Shown one piece after another: positions 47,913 through 58,338 of a DNA stretch of 64,000 bases; the first letter of the stretch is position 1, and each line of letters begins with the position of its first letter. Source of the DNA: Mycolicibacterium sp. 018/SC-01/001 (GTDB taxonomy: Bacteria; Actinomycetota; Actinomycetes; Mycobacteriales; Mycobacteriaceae); assembly GCF_007096635.1 (NCBI RefSeq), contig NZ_VKAA01000011.1, positions 1-64,000 on the forward strand, written 5' to 3'. The notes beneath the pieces are model-generated. The model was not told where the DNA came from. It searched no databases and saw only the letters and a program-made list of their open reading frames with translations. The position numbers were made by a program, and so were the translations under genes.

Positions 47913-49373
47913 ATGGGCGAAAAGTGCCTTCCCGACGAGTTGCGCTCGCTGTTCCTGTTCGAGGCGCTCAGCGACGAACAACTGGCGACGCTGTGCGCCA
48001 ACGGCCACATCGCCAGCTTCGAGCCGGGGCCGATCACCACCGAAGGTGACCCTGCGACCTGCTTCTACGTCCTCATCGAGGGTGAACTCGTGATGTCGAA
48101 ACGCTCGGGCGGGGTCGACATCGAAACCAACCGGACCTCACAGCGCGGCGTGTACTGCGGCGCGTGGTCGGCCTACATCCCCGGCGCGGAACACGTCTAC
48201 CAGGCCTCGGTACGGGTGACGCGGCCGTCGAAGTTCTTCGTCCTCGATGCGAACGCTTTCGCGGAATTCATGCAGAAGGAATTCCCGATGGCGGTGCACC
48301 TGCTCGAAGGACAGATGGTCGGCGGCTTGCGGCAGCGGCAGATCCTCGGCCAGCGCGAGAAGCTGCTGGCACTGGGGCAGCTATCGGCGGGGCTGACGCA
48401 TCAGCTGAACAATCCGGCGGGCGCGACGGCGCGTGCCGTCGCCGATCTGCGCGAGGGTGTCGGCAAGATGCGGCACAAACTCGCGATGCTCGCCGACGGC
48501 AAATTCACCCCGACCGCACTGAAGGTGCTGGTCAGCATCCAGGACGAGGTCGCCGAACAGGTGGCCAAGTCGAAGTCGCAGGAACTCAGCGCGCTCGAGA
48601 CGTCCGACCGCGAGGACCAGATCGGCGACTGGCTCGAGGAGCACGGCATCGCCAGCGCGTGGGACTACGCGCCGACGTTCGTCGAGGCCGGCCTGGACGT
48701 GGACTGGCTGGAACGGGTCGAAGCCACCATCGACGACGTCGACTGCTCGGCCACCCTGCCCGGCGCGATCGGTTGGCTGAAATACACGATCGACACCGAG
48801 CTGCTGATGAACCAGATCGCCGAGGCCAGCAAGCGGATCTCGGCACTGCTGGCCGGCGCCAAGCAGTACTCGCAGATGGACCGCGCCGAGTACCAGAGCG
48901 CCAACGTCCACGAACTGCTGTTCAGCACGGTGAAGACGATCTTCGGCGACAAGCTGGGCAAGGACAAACCGGTCGCGCTGCACTGGGACAAGGACAAGAC
49001 GCTGCCCGAATTGCTCTGCTACCCGGGTGATCTGAACCAGGTCTGGACCAACATCATCGACAACGCGATCCAGGCGATGGGCGGGCACGGCAATCTCACC
49101 ATCCGCACCCAGTGGGAGAACGAGAGCATGATCCGGGTGGAGATCTGCGACGACGGCCCCGGCATCCCCGAGGACATCGTCGACCGGATCTTCACGCCGT
49201 TCTTCACCACCAAGCCGTTCGGCGAGGGGACCGGGCTGGGCTTGGACCTGGCCTGGCGGATCGTCGTCGAGAAGCATCACGGCAATCTGTCGGTGCAGTC
49301 GTCGCCCGGCGACACCCGGTTCATCGTGTGCCTGCCGCTGGAGGCGCCGGCGCCCCCCGAGACCGTGGCATGA
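47913..49373 (+). CDS. cNMP-binding-domain histidine kinase (second copy)
   Basis: 486 residues, a tandem paralogue of the previous protein with the same layout. CNB-like domain from LPDELRSLFLFEALSDEQLATLCANG, H163 in AGLTHQLNNPAGATARA (HQ instead of HE, which could change phosphatase or kinase balance), then DLNQVWTNIIDNAIQAMG, CDDGPGIPEDIVDRIFTPFFTT and GTGLGLDLAWRI. ATG 47913 is preceded by AAGAAGGGA. Twelve nt separate it from the first copy. It overlaps the next gene by 4 bp (ATGA), extending the operon. Confidence 0.9.
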   Translation: MGEKCLPDELRSLFLFEALSDEQLATLCANGHIASFEPGPITTEGDPATCFYVLIEGELVMSKRSGGVDIETNRTSQRGVYCGAWSAYIPGAEHVYQASVRVTRPSKFFVLDANAFAEFMQKEFPMAVHLLEGQMVGGLRQRQILGQREKLLALGQLSAGLTHQLNNPAGATARAVADLREGVGKMRHKLAMLADGKFTPTALKVLVSIQDEVAEQVAKSKSQELSALETSDREDQIGDWLEEHGIASAWDYAPTFVEAGLDVDWLERVEATIDDVDCSATLPGAIGWLKYTIDTELLMNQIAEASKRISALLAGAKQYSQMDRAEYQSANVHELLFSTVKTIFGDKLGKDKPVALHWDKDKTLPELLCYPGDLNQVWTNIIDNAIQAMGGHGNLTIRTQWENESMIRVEICDDGPGIPEDIVDRIFTPFFTTKPFGEGTGLGLDLAWRIVVEKHHGNLSVQSSPGDTRFIVCLPLEAPAPPETVA

Positions 49374-50203
49374 GCGACAAGCCTGATCTCGGCCGGTTCG
49401 GATCGTTCGGCCGCGGTGTCACGCCCGAGCAGGCGACCGAGATCGAGGCGCTGGGGTACGGCGCCGTCTGGGTCGGCGGGTCGCCGCCGGCCGAACTCGA
49501 CTGGGTCGAACCGCTGCTGGATGCCACGGCGACGCTGCAGGTGGCGACCGGCATCGTGAACATCTGGACGGCCGCCCCCGGCCCCGTCGCCGAGTCGTTC
49601 CACCGGATTCAGGCCGCTCACCCCGATCGATTCGTTCTCGGCATCGGCGTCGGGCACCCCGAAGCGCACCAGGAATACCGCAAGCCGATCGACGCGCTCA
49701 CCGAGTACCTGGACAAGCTCGACGAATACGGCGTGCCGCGCGCTCGGCGCGTGGTGGCTGCGCTCGGCCCGAAGGTGCTGCAGCTGTCGGCGGCCCGCTC
49801 GGCGGGTGCGCACCCGTACCTGACCACACCGGAACACACTGCGCGTGCCCGCGAGCTGATCGGGCCGGAGGCACTGCTGGCGCCGGAGCACAAGGTGGTC
49901 ATGACGACGGACGAAGAGAAGGCCCGCGCGATCGGACGCAAGGCGCTGGAGATCTACCTCAACCTGGCCAACTACGTGAACAACTGGAAGCGGCTCGGCT
50001 TCGATGATCAAGACGTCGCGAAACCGGGTAGTGATCGTCTGGTGGATGCCGTGGTCGCCTACGGCACGCCCGACCAGATCGCCGCACGCCTGACCGAACA
50101 CCTCGACGCCGGAGCCGACCACGTACCGGTTCAGGTACTGACGTCGCCCGACAAGGTGGTCGGCGCGCTCGCCGAACTGGCCGGCCCACTGGGACTGCGC
50201 TGA
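49370..50203 (+). CDS. LLM-class F420-dependent oxidoreductase (TIGR03620-type, first copy)
   Basis: 277-residue luciferase-like oxidoreductase: PDLGRFGSFGRGVTPEQATEIEALGYGAVWVGGSPPAEL, ATGIVNIWTA, FVLGIGVGHPEAHQEYRKPIDALTEYLDKLD, ALGPKVLQLSAARSAGAHPYLTTPEHT. ATG 49370 overlaps the kinase stop by 4 bp, so it belongs to the redox-signalling operon; an open frame continues upstream into that gene. It is about half identical to the next gene by eye. The TIGR number is from memory. Substrate unknown. Confidence 0.88.
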   Translation: MSDKPDLGRFGSFGRGVTPEQATEIEALGYGAVWVGGSPPAELDWVEPLLDATATLQVATGIVNIWTAAPGPVAESFHRIQAAHPDRFVLGIGVGHPEAHQEYRKPIDALTEYLDKLDEYGVPRARRVVAALGPKVLQLSAARSAGAHPYLTTPEHTARARELIGPEALLAPEHKVVMTTDEEKARAIGRKALEIYLNLANYVNNWKRLGFDDQDVAKPGSDRLVDAVVAYGTPDQIAARLTEHLDAGADHVPVQVLTSPDKVVGALAELAGPLGLR

Positions 50204-50220
50204 CCAACGAAAGGGAACCC

Positions 50221-51078
50221 GTGACCGCATCGGAAGGTCCGTCACTCAAACCCGCGATCGGCACGTTCGGCGTGTGGACCGGGCAGCCGGTCACCCCCGA
50301 TCAGGCCGTGGCGATCGAGAAGCTCGGATACGGCGCCGTGTGGGTGGGCGCATCGCCCGCCGCGGATCTGGCGTTCGTCGAACCCATTCTGGAGGAGACC
50401 GAGAACCTGCAGATCGCCACCGGCATCGTCAACATCTGGACGGCCGACGCCAACGAGGTGGCCGAGTCCTACCACCGCATCGAGAAGGCCTATCCGGGCC
50501 GGTTCCTTCTCGGCGTCGGCGTGGGCCATCCCGAACACCAGCAGCAGTACACCAAGCCGTATGAGGCGCTCGTCGACTATCTCGACGTGCTCGACGCCGC
50601 CAAGGTGCCCACCAGCCGCCGGGTACTCGCCGCGCTCGGACCGAAAGTGCTGAAGCTGGCCGCGCAGCGCAGCGCCGGTGCCCACCCGTATCTGACCACC
50701 CCGGTGCACACCGGTCAGTCTCGTGAGTTGCTCGGCCCTACCGTGCTTCTCGCACCGGAACACAAGGTGGTGCTGACCGACGACCCTGCCGTCGCGCGCG
50801 AGGTGGGCCGGCAGACGGTCGACTTCTATCTGGGCCTGTCGAACTACGTCAACAGCTGGAAGCGGCTGGGTTTCACCGATGACGACCTGGAGCGGCCGGG
50901 CAGCGACCGCTTCATCGACGCTGTCGTCGCGTACGGTTCCCCGGAGCAGATCGCGACGCGGCTGAACGAGCATCTGCAGGCGGGTGCCGATCACGTGGCG
51001 ATTCAGGTGCTCGGCGGCGGAGACGAATTGCTGTCCACGCTGGAGGAGCTGGCCCGCCCGCTGGGCCTGCAGGGCTGA
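50221..51078 (+). CDS. LLM-class F420-dependent oxidoreductase (second copy, Rv3463-like)
   Basis: 285 residues, tandem paralogue of the previous protein: PAIGTFGVWTGQPVTPDQAVAIEKLGYGAVWVGASPAADL, ATGIVNIWTADANEVAES, FLLGVGVGHPEHQQQYTKPYEALVDYLDVLD, ALGPKVLKLAAQRSAGAHPYLTTPVHT. The GTG at 50221 follows an AAAGGG ribosome site. In M. tuberculosis one LLM gene (Rv3463) sits between infA and rmlB; this copy has the matching position next to rmlB. Probably uses F420. Confidence 0.9.
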   Translation: MTASEGPSLKPAIGTFGVWTGQPVTPDQAVAIEKLGYGAVWVGASPAADLAFVEPILEETENLQIATGIVNIWTADANEVAESYHRIEKAYPGRFLLGVGVGHPEHQQQYTKPYEALVDYLDVLDAAKVPTSRRVLAALGPKVLKLAAQRSAGAHPYLTTPVHTGQSRELLGPTVLLAPEHKVVLTDDPAVAREVGRQTVDFYLGLSNYVNSWKRLGFTDDDLERPGSDRFIDAVVAYGSPEQIATRLNEHLQAGADHVAIQVLGGGDELLSTLEELARPLGLQG

Positions 51079-52714
<1,636 letters not shown>

Positions 52715-52718
<4 letters not shown>

Positions 52719-54074
52719 GGCCCCTGGTCGTCCTCGGGCAGGAGGTAGCGCTCGGGGTGGTGGTAGCCGTTGATTCGGCGCTGGCCGGTATCCAACTCGG
52801 GTGGGGGCAGCCATTCGGTCTGGCCCCGGTCGTTGGTGTGCGTCGTCCAGCCGGTGTTGTCGACCATGCGATTATCCGGCCCACACGCCAGGGTGAGGCC
52901 GGTGATGTCGGTGGCCCCGCCGCTCTTCCAGTCGGTGACGTGATGGACCTGGGTCCAATAGCCCGGCACCGTACAGCCCGGGCGCGTGCAGCCACGGGCG
53001 GAGGAGTGCAGCACGATCCGCTGCGCCGGGCTCGCCAAGCGTTTCGTGCGGCCCAGATACAGCGGCTGACTGGTGTGCTCATCGAACACCGCCAGATAGT
53101 GGTGAGCGTGGGAAGCCAGCCGGATCAAATCGGCCATCGGCAGCAGCGAGCCACCGCCGGTGACCGCCACCCCCGCACCTTTCTCCAACTCCTGCAGCGT
53201 GGTCGAGACGATCACCGTCACCGGTAACCCGTTGTGCGAGCCGAGCTCTGCCGAGCACAGGGCCATCCGCCCGACGGCCAGCCACGCATCATGATGACGC
53301 TGCGCGGCACTGCGGGTGTCGGTGCGCCGCTGCTCTTCATCGGGTTCGCCGTCGATGCAGGGGGTGTGGTCGTCGGGGTTGCACATCCCGGGGGCGGCCA
53401 GCTTGGCCTGGATCGCTTCGTAGGTGGCCCGCCATTCGGGGGTGACCCAGCCGGTCAGTCGGCTCATCCCGTCAGCCTGCTGCTCACCGAGGCTGATGCC
53501 ACGCTGACGGGCCCGATCGGCATCGGTGGGTTCGGGGCCGTCGGCGTCGATCATCGCCGCCAACCGGGCCGCAGCCTTGGCCAGCTCGGTCGGGGTCAAC
53601 CCCGCCCCCAACGACGCCAACTGCCGATCGGCGGCGGCGCGGGTGTCCACATCCACCCACACCGGCAACCCGCTGTGGAACTTCGCGATCACCGCGACAT
53701 GCTCGGCATCCAACACCCCGGCCGCCTGCGCCGCCGCGGTCGCCTCCCAGACCGGTGGCAGCGGTTCCCCGGTCAGAGCCCTGTCGCGGGCCCAACGCGG
53801 CCGCGTCAGCCAAGCGGCGCTTGGCGTCGCGGTCAGAGACGCGTAGCGCGGTGGTGAGCACCTTCTTCCATGACGCTTCCCCGAGCCGGCGCGGCTCGGT
53901 CTCGGCCACGAGCCGGGCCAGGATCTGATGCTCCAGCGCCGGGACGGACCGGATCACCGTCGTTACCTCAGCCATCAGAGCAACCAGCTCACGATGGGTC
54001 AGCGTGTCACAGACCTGAGACAGGATCGCCAGCTGAGCCCGCAACCCCGCCACCGCATCCGCCACCACATCCAT
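52715..54074 (-). pseudogene. DUF222/HNH endonuclease (13E12 family), frameshifted
   Basis: Residues from ATG 54074 (MDVVADAVAGLRAQL) to about LADAAALGPR read in one frame; the continuation ALTGEPLPPVWEATAAAQAAGVLDAEHVAVIAKF reads in another. The junction (53778-53784) fits one extra base. Joined, it gives about 452 residues: an N-terminal DUF222 region and a C-terminal HNH domain (TRPGCTVPGYWTQVHHVTDWKSGGATDITGL, then ACGPDNRMV, listed with breaks), normal for the family. The perfect SOS box lies 3 bp before the ATG. It may be broken, rescued by recoding, or a sequencing error. In M. tuberculosis a 13E12 element also follows rmlC. Confidence 0.85.
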
Positions 54075-54077
54075 GAA

Positions 54078-54093
54078 TCGAACACTAGTTCGA
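54078..54093. promoter_or_regulatory. Perfect mycobacterial SOS (LexA) box
   Basis: TCGAAC-ACTA-GTTCGA at 54078-54093 matches the mycobacterial LexA consensus TCGAAC-N4-GTTCGA at all 12 fixed positions. It is 3 bp upstream of the DUF222/HNH start codon, and the mmsA promoter begins 21 bp away on the other side. 13E12 genes are known to be DNA-damage-induced in M. tuberculosis. Confidence 0.9.
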
Positions 54094-54114
54094 ACTACCG
54101 ACAGAAATGTTCTC

Positions 54115-54144
54115 TTGCCAGCGAGGTCCGATAATTACTAGGAT
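54115..54144 (+). promoter_or_regulatory. Sigma-A-like promoter of mmsA
   Basis: TTGCCA (54115-54120), 18-nt spacer, TAGGAT (54139-54144). It is 42 nt before the mmsA ATG (54186), which has an AAAGG ribosome site. Confidence 0.5.
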
Positions 54145-54185
54145 GTCCAAGTATCGACACTCAGTCGCTTCTGAAAGGCCGGCTC

Positions 54186-55706
54186 ATGACCACTCGAATC
54201 CCCCACTTCACCGACGGCAAGCGCAGCGACCTCGCGTCGACGCGCACGGCCGACGTCATGAACCCCAGCACAGGCGAGGTCCAGGCGCAGGTTCTGCTCG
54301 CCAGCAAGGCCGATGTCGACACCGCGGTGGCCTCGGCGGTCGAGGCGCAGAAGGGGTGGGCGGCGTGGAACCCGCAGCGCCGGGCCCGCGTCATGATGAA
54401 GTTCATCGAACTCGTCAACGCCAACACAGAAGAACTCGCCGAGCTCCTGAGCATCGAACACGGCAAGACCGTCGCCGACGCCAAGGGCGACATCCAGCGC
54501 GGCATCGAGGTCATCGAATTCGCCATCGGCATCCCCCACCTGCTCAAGGGCGAGTTCACCGAGGGCGCCGGTGGCGGCATCGACGTCTACTCGATCCGCC
54601 AGCCGCTCGGCGTGGTCGCCGGGATCACCCCGTTCAACTTCCCCGCGATGATCCCGCTGTGGAAGGCCGGCCCCGCGCTCGCCTGCGGAAACGCGTTCAT
54701 TCTCAAGCCTTCTGAGCGCGACCCCTCGGTCCCCGTGCGGCTCGCGGAACTGTTCCTCGAGGCCGGCCTGCCCCCCGGCGTGTTCCAGGTGGTCCACGGT
54801 GACAAGGAAGCCGTCGACGCGATCCTCACGCACCCCGACATCCAGGCCGTCGGCTTCGTCGGCAGCTCCGACATCGCGCAGTACATCTACGCCACCGCCG
54901 CCGCCAACGGGAAGCGCTCCCAGTGCTTCGGCGGCGCCAAGAACCACATGATCGTCATGCCGGACGCCGACCTCGATCAGGCCGTCGACGCCCTGATCGG
55001 GGCTGGATACGGCAGCGCCGGCGAGCGCTGCATGGCCATCAGCGTCGCCGTGCCCGTCGGTAAAGAAACCGCGGACCGCCTGCGAAATCGTCTGGTGGAG
55101 AGGATCAATCAGCTCCGCGTCGGCCACAGCCTCGACCCGAAGGCGGACTACGGCCCGCTGGTCACCTCGGCCGCGCTCGAACGCGTGAAGAGCTACATCA
55201 CCCAGGGCGTGGAGGCCGGCGCCGAGTTGGTCGTCGACGGCCGCGAACGCACCACCGACGAACTCTCCTTTGACGATCAGAGTCTGGAGAACGGCTACTT
55301 CATCGGACCGACCCTCTTCGACAACGTCACCACCGACATGAGCATCTACACCGACGAGATCTTCGGCCCGGTACTGTGCATCGTCCGCGCCCACGATTAC
55401 GAAGAGGCACTGAGCCTTCCGAGTAAGCACGAATACGGCAACGGTGTCGCGATCTTCACCCGTGACGGCGACGCCGCCCGCGACTTTGTGTCGCGGGTAC
55501 AGGTCGGCATGGTGGGCGTCAACGTGCCGATCCCGGTCCCGGTGGCCTACCACACCTTCGGCGGCTGGAAGCGCTCCGGATTCGGCGACCTCAATCAGCA
55601 CGGTCCGGCGTCGATCCAGTTCTACACCAAGGTCAAGACCGTCACCGAGCGGTGGCCGTCGGGCATCAAGGACGGCGCCGAATTCGTCATCCCGACGATG
55701 AACTGA
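54186..55706 (+). CDS. mmsA: Methylmalonate-semialdehyde dehydrogenase (CoA-acylating)
   Basis: Oxidises methylmalonate semialdehyde to propionyl-CoA, the final step of valine degradation. 506 residues. Motifs are GVVAGITPFNFPAMIPLWKAGPALACGNAFILKPSERDPS, FVGSSDIAQYI, and the catalytic cysteine in GYGSAGERCMAISVAVPVG; it has no general-base ELGGK motif, as expected of CoA-acylating members. Order mmsA-acyl-CoA dehydrogenase-mmsB. ATG 54186 (MTTRIPHFTDGKR). Its stop overlaps the ATG of the next gene by 1 bp. Confidence 0.96.
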   Translation: MTTRIPHFTDGKRSDLASTRTADVMNPSTGEVQAQVLLASKADVDTAVASAVEAQKGWAAWNPQRRARVMMKFIELVNANTEELAELLSIEHGKTVADAKGDIQRGIEVIEFAIGIPHLLKGEFTEGAGGGIDVYSIRQPLGVVAGITPFNFPAMIPLWKAGPALACGNAFILKPSERDPSVPVRLAELFLEAGLPPGVFQVVHGDKEAVDAILTHPDIQAVGFVGSSDIAQYIYATAAANGKRSQCFGGAKNHMIVMPDADLDQAVDALIGAGYGSAGERCMAISVAVPVGKETADRLRNRLVERINQLRVGHSLDPKADYGPLVTSAALERVKSYITQGVEAGAELVVDGRERTTDELSFDDQSLENGYFIGPTLFDNVTTDMSIYTDEIFGPVLCIVRAHDYEEALSLPSKHEYGNGVAIFTRDGDAARDFVSRVQVGMVGVNVPIPVPVAYHTFGGWKRSGFGDLNQHGPASIQFYTKVKTVTERWPSGIKDGAEFVIPTMN

Positions 55707-56863
55707 TGGATTACTTCGGGCTCGACGACGACGAGCGGGTCATCGCCGAAACGGCTGCAGCCTTCGCCGAGAAACGCATGGCGCCCAAGGCATTGGAGTG
55801 GGACGAGACGCATCACTTCCCCGTCGACGTGTTGCGGGAGGCAGCCGATCTGGGTATGGCTGCGATCTACTGCCGCGAGGACGTCGGCGGCAGCGGGCTG
55901 CGGCGGATCGACGCGGTGCGCATCTTCGAACACCTCGCCACGGCCGACCCCACCATCGCGGCGTTCCTGTCCATCCACAACATGTGCGCGTGGATGATCG
56001 ACACGTTCGGCACTGCCGAGCAGCGCAAGGAGTGGGTGCCTCGGCTGGCGTCGATGGACGCGATCGCCAGCTACTGCCTGACCGAGCCCGGCGCCGGCTC
56101 CGATGCAAGTGCGTTGCGCACCAAGGCCGTTCGTGACGGGGACGGATGGGTGCTCGACGGCGTCAAACAGTTCATCTCCGGAGCGGGCAGTTCCGACGTG
56201 TACGTGGTCATGGCGCGTTCCGGGGCTGACGGACCCAAGGGCATCTCGGCGTTCATCGTTGAGAAGGACACCGCTGGGCTGAGTTTCGGTGCCGACGAGC
56301 AGAAGATGGGGTGGAACGCCCAACCCACCGCGCAGGTCGTGCTCGAGGGTGTGCGCGTGCCGGCCGACGCTCTCCTCGGCGGCGAGGAGGGCACCGGATT
56401 CGGTATCGCGATGAAGGGCCTCAACGGCGGACGCATCAACATCGCCGCCTGCTCGCTGGGCGGCGCACAGGCGGCCTATGACAAGGCGGCCGCGTACCTG
56501 GCTGATCGGCAGGCCTTCGGCGGATCGCTGCTCGACGAGCCCACGATCCGCTTCACGCTCGCCGACATGGCGACGGCGCTGGAGACGTCACGAATGATGT
56601 TGTGGCGCGCGGCGAACGCGCTCGACGACGATCATCCCGACCGAGTGGAACTGTGCGCGATGGCCAAACGCTACGTCACGGACTCCTGCTTCGACGTCGC
56701 GGACGCGGCGCTACAGCTGCACGGCGGCTACGGCTATCTGCGTGAGTACGGACTGGAGAAGATCGTCCGCGATCTGCGGGTGCATCGAATCCTGGAGGGC
56801 ACGAACGAAATAATGCGCGTGGTGGTCGGGCGGGCAGCTGCCGCCCGGGCCCGCGCCTCGTGA
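55706..56863 (+). CDS. Acyl-CoA dehydrogenase (isobutyryl-CoA-type)
   Basis: FAD enzyme of 385 residues that probably converts isobutyryl-CoA to methacrylyl-CoA, from its position between mmsA and mmsB (fadE9 order in M. tuberculosis). Motifs: SYCLTEPGAGSDASAL, KQFISGAGSSDVYVVMAR, RQAFGGSLLDEPTIRFTLADM, LQLHGGYGYLREYGLEKIVRDLRVHRILEGTNEIMR with a break. The glutamate of LEGTNE is the likely base. ATG 55706 (MDYFGLDDDER) overlaps the mmsA stop; the frame upstream lies in mmsA. Confidence 0.94.
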   Translation: MDYFGLDDDERVIAETAAAFAEKRMAPKALEWDETHHFPVDVLREAADLGMAAIYCREDVGGSGLRRIDAVRIFEHLATADPTIAAFLSIHNMCAWMIDTFGTAEQRKEWVPRLASMDAIASYCLTEPGAGSDASALRTKAVRDGDGWVLDGVKQFISGAGSSDVYVVMARSGADGPKGISAFIVEKDTAGLSFGADEQKMGWNAQPTAQVVLEGVRVPADALLGGEEGTGFGIAMKGLNGGRINIAACSLGGAQAAYDKAAAYLADRQAFGGSLLDEPTIRFTLADMATALETSRMMLWRAANALDDDHPDRVELCAMAKRYVTDSCFDVADAALQLHGGYGYLREYGLEKIVRDLRVHRILEGTNEIMRVVVGRAAAARARAS

Positions 56864-56875
56864 GAGAGAGCTGTC

Positions 56876-57748
56876 ATGACGACCATTGCATTCCTGGGTC
56901 TCGGCCACATGGGCGGACCGATGGCGGCCAACCTGGTGGCCGCCGGGCACACCGTCCGCGGCTTCGACCCCGTCGACAGCCTGCGGAAGGCCGCCGAGCA
57001 GAACGGCGCGTCGGTTTTCTCGAGCGGCGCTGACGCTGTCGCCGGCGCCGAGGTCGTGATCACGTCATTGCCGAACGGGGGCATCGTCACAGCCGTGTAC
57101 GACGACGTACTGCCGGCCGCCGCCGACGGCGCGCTGTTCATCGACACGTCGACGATCTCGGTCGATGATGCCCGTGCCATTCACGCCCGGGCCGCCGACA
57201 AGGGCCTCGCCCAGATTGACGCGCCGGTGTCGGGCGGCATCAAGGGTGCGACCGCGGGGACCCTGGCGTTCATGCTCGGCGGCGACAAGGATGCCGTCGA
57301 GCGCGCCCGCCCGGTGCTGGAACCGATGGCGGGCAAGATCATCCACTGCGGTGACTCCGGCGCCGGCCAGGCCGCCAAGCTCTGCAACAACATGGTGCTC
57401 GCGGTGCAGCAGATCGCGATCGGCGAGGCGTTCGTGCTGGCGGAGAAGCTGGGTCTGCCCGCGCAGTCGCTGTTCGACGTGATCACCGGGGCGACCGGCA
57501 ACTGCTGGGCCGTGCACACCAATTGCCCTGTGCCCGGCCCGGTTCCGACGTCGCCGGCCAACAACGATTTCACGCCGGGCTTCGCGACAGCACTGATGAA
57601 CAAGGACCTCGGTCTGGCGATGGCCGCGGTGGAGTCGACGGGATCGCAGGCCCCCCTGGGCAGCCATGCCGCCCGGATCTACGCGAAGTTCAACGAAGAC
57701 AACGCGGACAAGGACTTCAGCGCCGTGATCGAGATGCTGCGCGGCTAG
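56876..57748 (+). CDS. mmsB: 3-hydroxyisobutyrate dehydrogenase
   Basis: NAD-dependent oxidation of 3-hydroxyisobutyrate to methylmalonate semialdehyde, feeding MmsA. 290 residues. N-terminal FLGLGHMGGPMAANL, substrate motif DAPVSGGIKGATAGTLAFMLGG, catalytic lysine in GAGQAAKLCNNM. ATG 56876 has GAGAGAGAG upstream. The 3' end shares a CTAG with the convergent TetR gene. Confidence 0.95.
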   Translation: MTTIAFLGLGHMGGPMAANLVAAGHTVRGFDPVDSLRKAAEQNGASVFSSGADAVAGAEVVITSLPNGGIVTAVYDDVLPAAADGALFIDTSTISVDDARAIHARAADKGLAQIDAPVSGGIKGATAGTLAFMLGGDKDAVERARPVLEPMAGKIIHCGDSGAGQAAKLCNNMVLAVQQIAIGEAFVLAEKLGLPAQSLFDVITGATGNCWAVHTNCPVPGPVPTSPANNDFTPGFATALMNKDLGLAMAAVESTGSQAPLGSHAARIYAKFNEDNADKDFSAVIEMLRG

Positions 57749-58302
57749 ACAGGTCCCTGCAGGATCTGCCGAATCACCGGCCTCGCGAACCGGGCCAGCT
57801 CGTCACGGCTCAGATCGGCCACGGCGGGGTTGGCGAGTACCGAGCGCGTCGTGGCCAGGCCGATCACGAAGGCGCCCATCAGGCCGGCCCGCTGCGCCGG
57901 GTGGTCGGGGGTGACTGCTGCCAGCGCGGGGCCGACCTGCGTGGCGAACACCTGACGCATCGTGTCAGCGGCGGTCTCGCTCGTCATCGCCGCCCGCAGC
58001 AGCGCGAGGAAGGTGCTGTCCTGCTCCCAGATCGTGAAGAAGCGCGCCAGCAGCGCGTCGGCGACATCGTCGGCGGGCACGGTCTCGAGATCGGGCAAAT
58101 CGAGCGTGAATTCGGCGGCCTCGGCGAACAACTCCTGCTTGCTGCCGAAGTAGCGGTTGATCAACGCCGGGTCCACGCCGACGTCGGCGGCCACCGCGCG
58201 CATCGTGGTGGCCTGGTAACCCTCTGACCCGAATCGCGCACGCGCCGCCGCGAGGATGTCGGCGCGCGTCTTGGACGCATTGCGTGATCGGGGCGTGCTC
58301 AT
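57745..58302 (-). CDS. TetR-family regulator downstream of the mms cluster
   Basis: 185 residues. The helix-turn-helix is RADILAAARARFGSEGYQATTMRAVAADVGVDPALINRYFGSKQELFAEAA with a break after the first helix; the C-domain is TetR_C-like (DALLARFFTIWEQDSTFLALLRAAM). ATG 58302. Its convergent position with mmsB suggests, but does not prove, a role in branched-chain acid metabolism. Only 36 bp separate it from the HAD gene; that gap has CCTCC-TGCAG-GGAGG, a possible hairpin. Ligand unknown. Confidence 0.92.
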   Translation of the reverse strand: MSTPRSRNASKTRADILAAARARFGSEGYQATTMRAVAADVGVDPALINRYFGSKQELFAEAAEFTLDLPDLETVPADDVADALLARFFTIWEQDSTFLALLRAAMTSETAADTMRQVFATQVGPALAAVTPDHPAQRAGLMGAFVIGLATTRSVLANPAVADLSRDELARFARPVIRQILQGPV

Positions 58303-58338
58303 CCGCGTCAGGATAGGACGCGCCCTCCTGCAGGGAGG

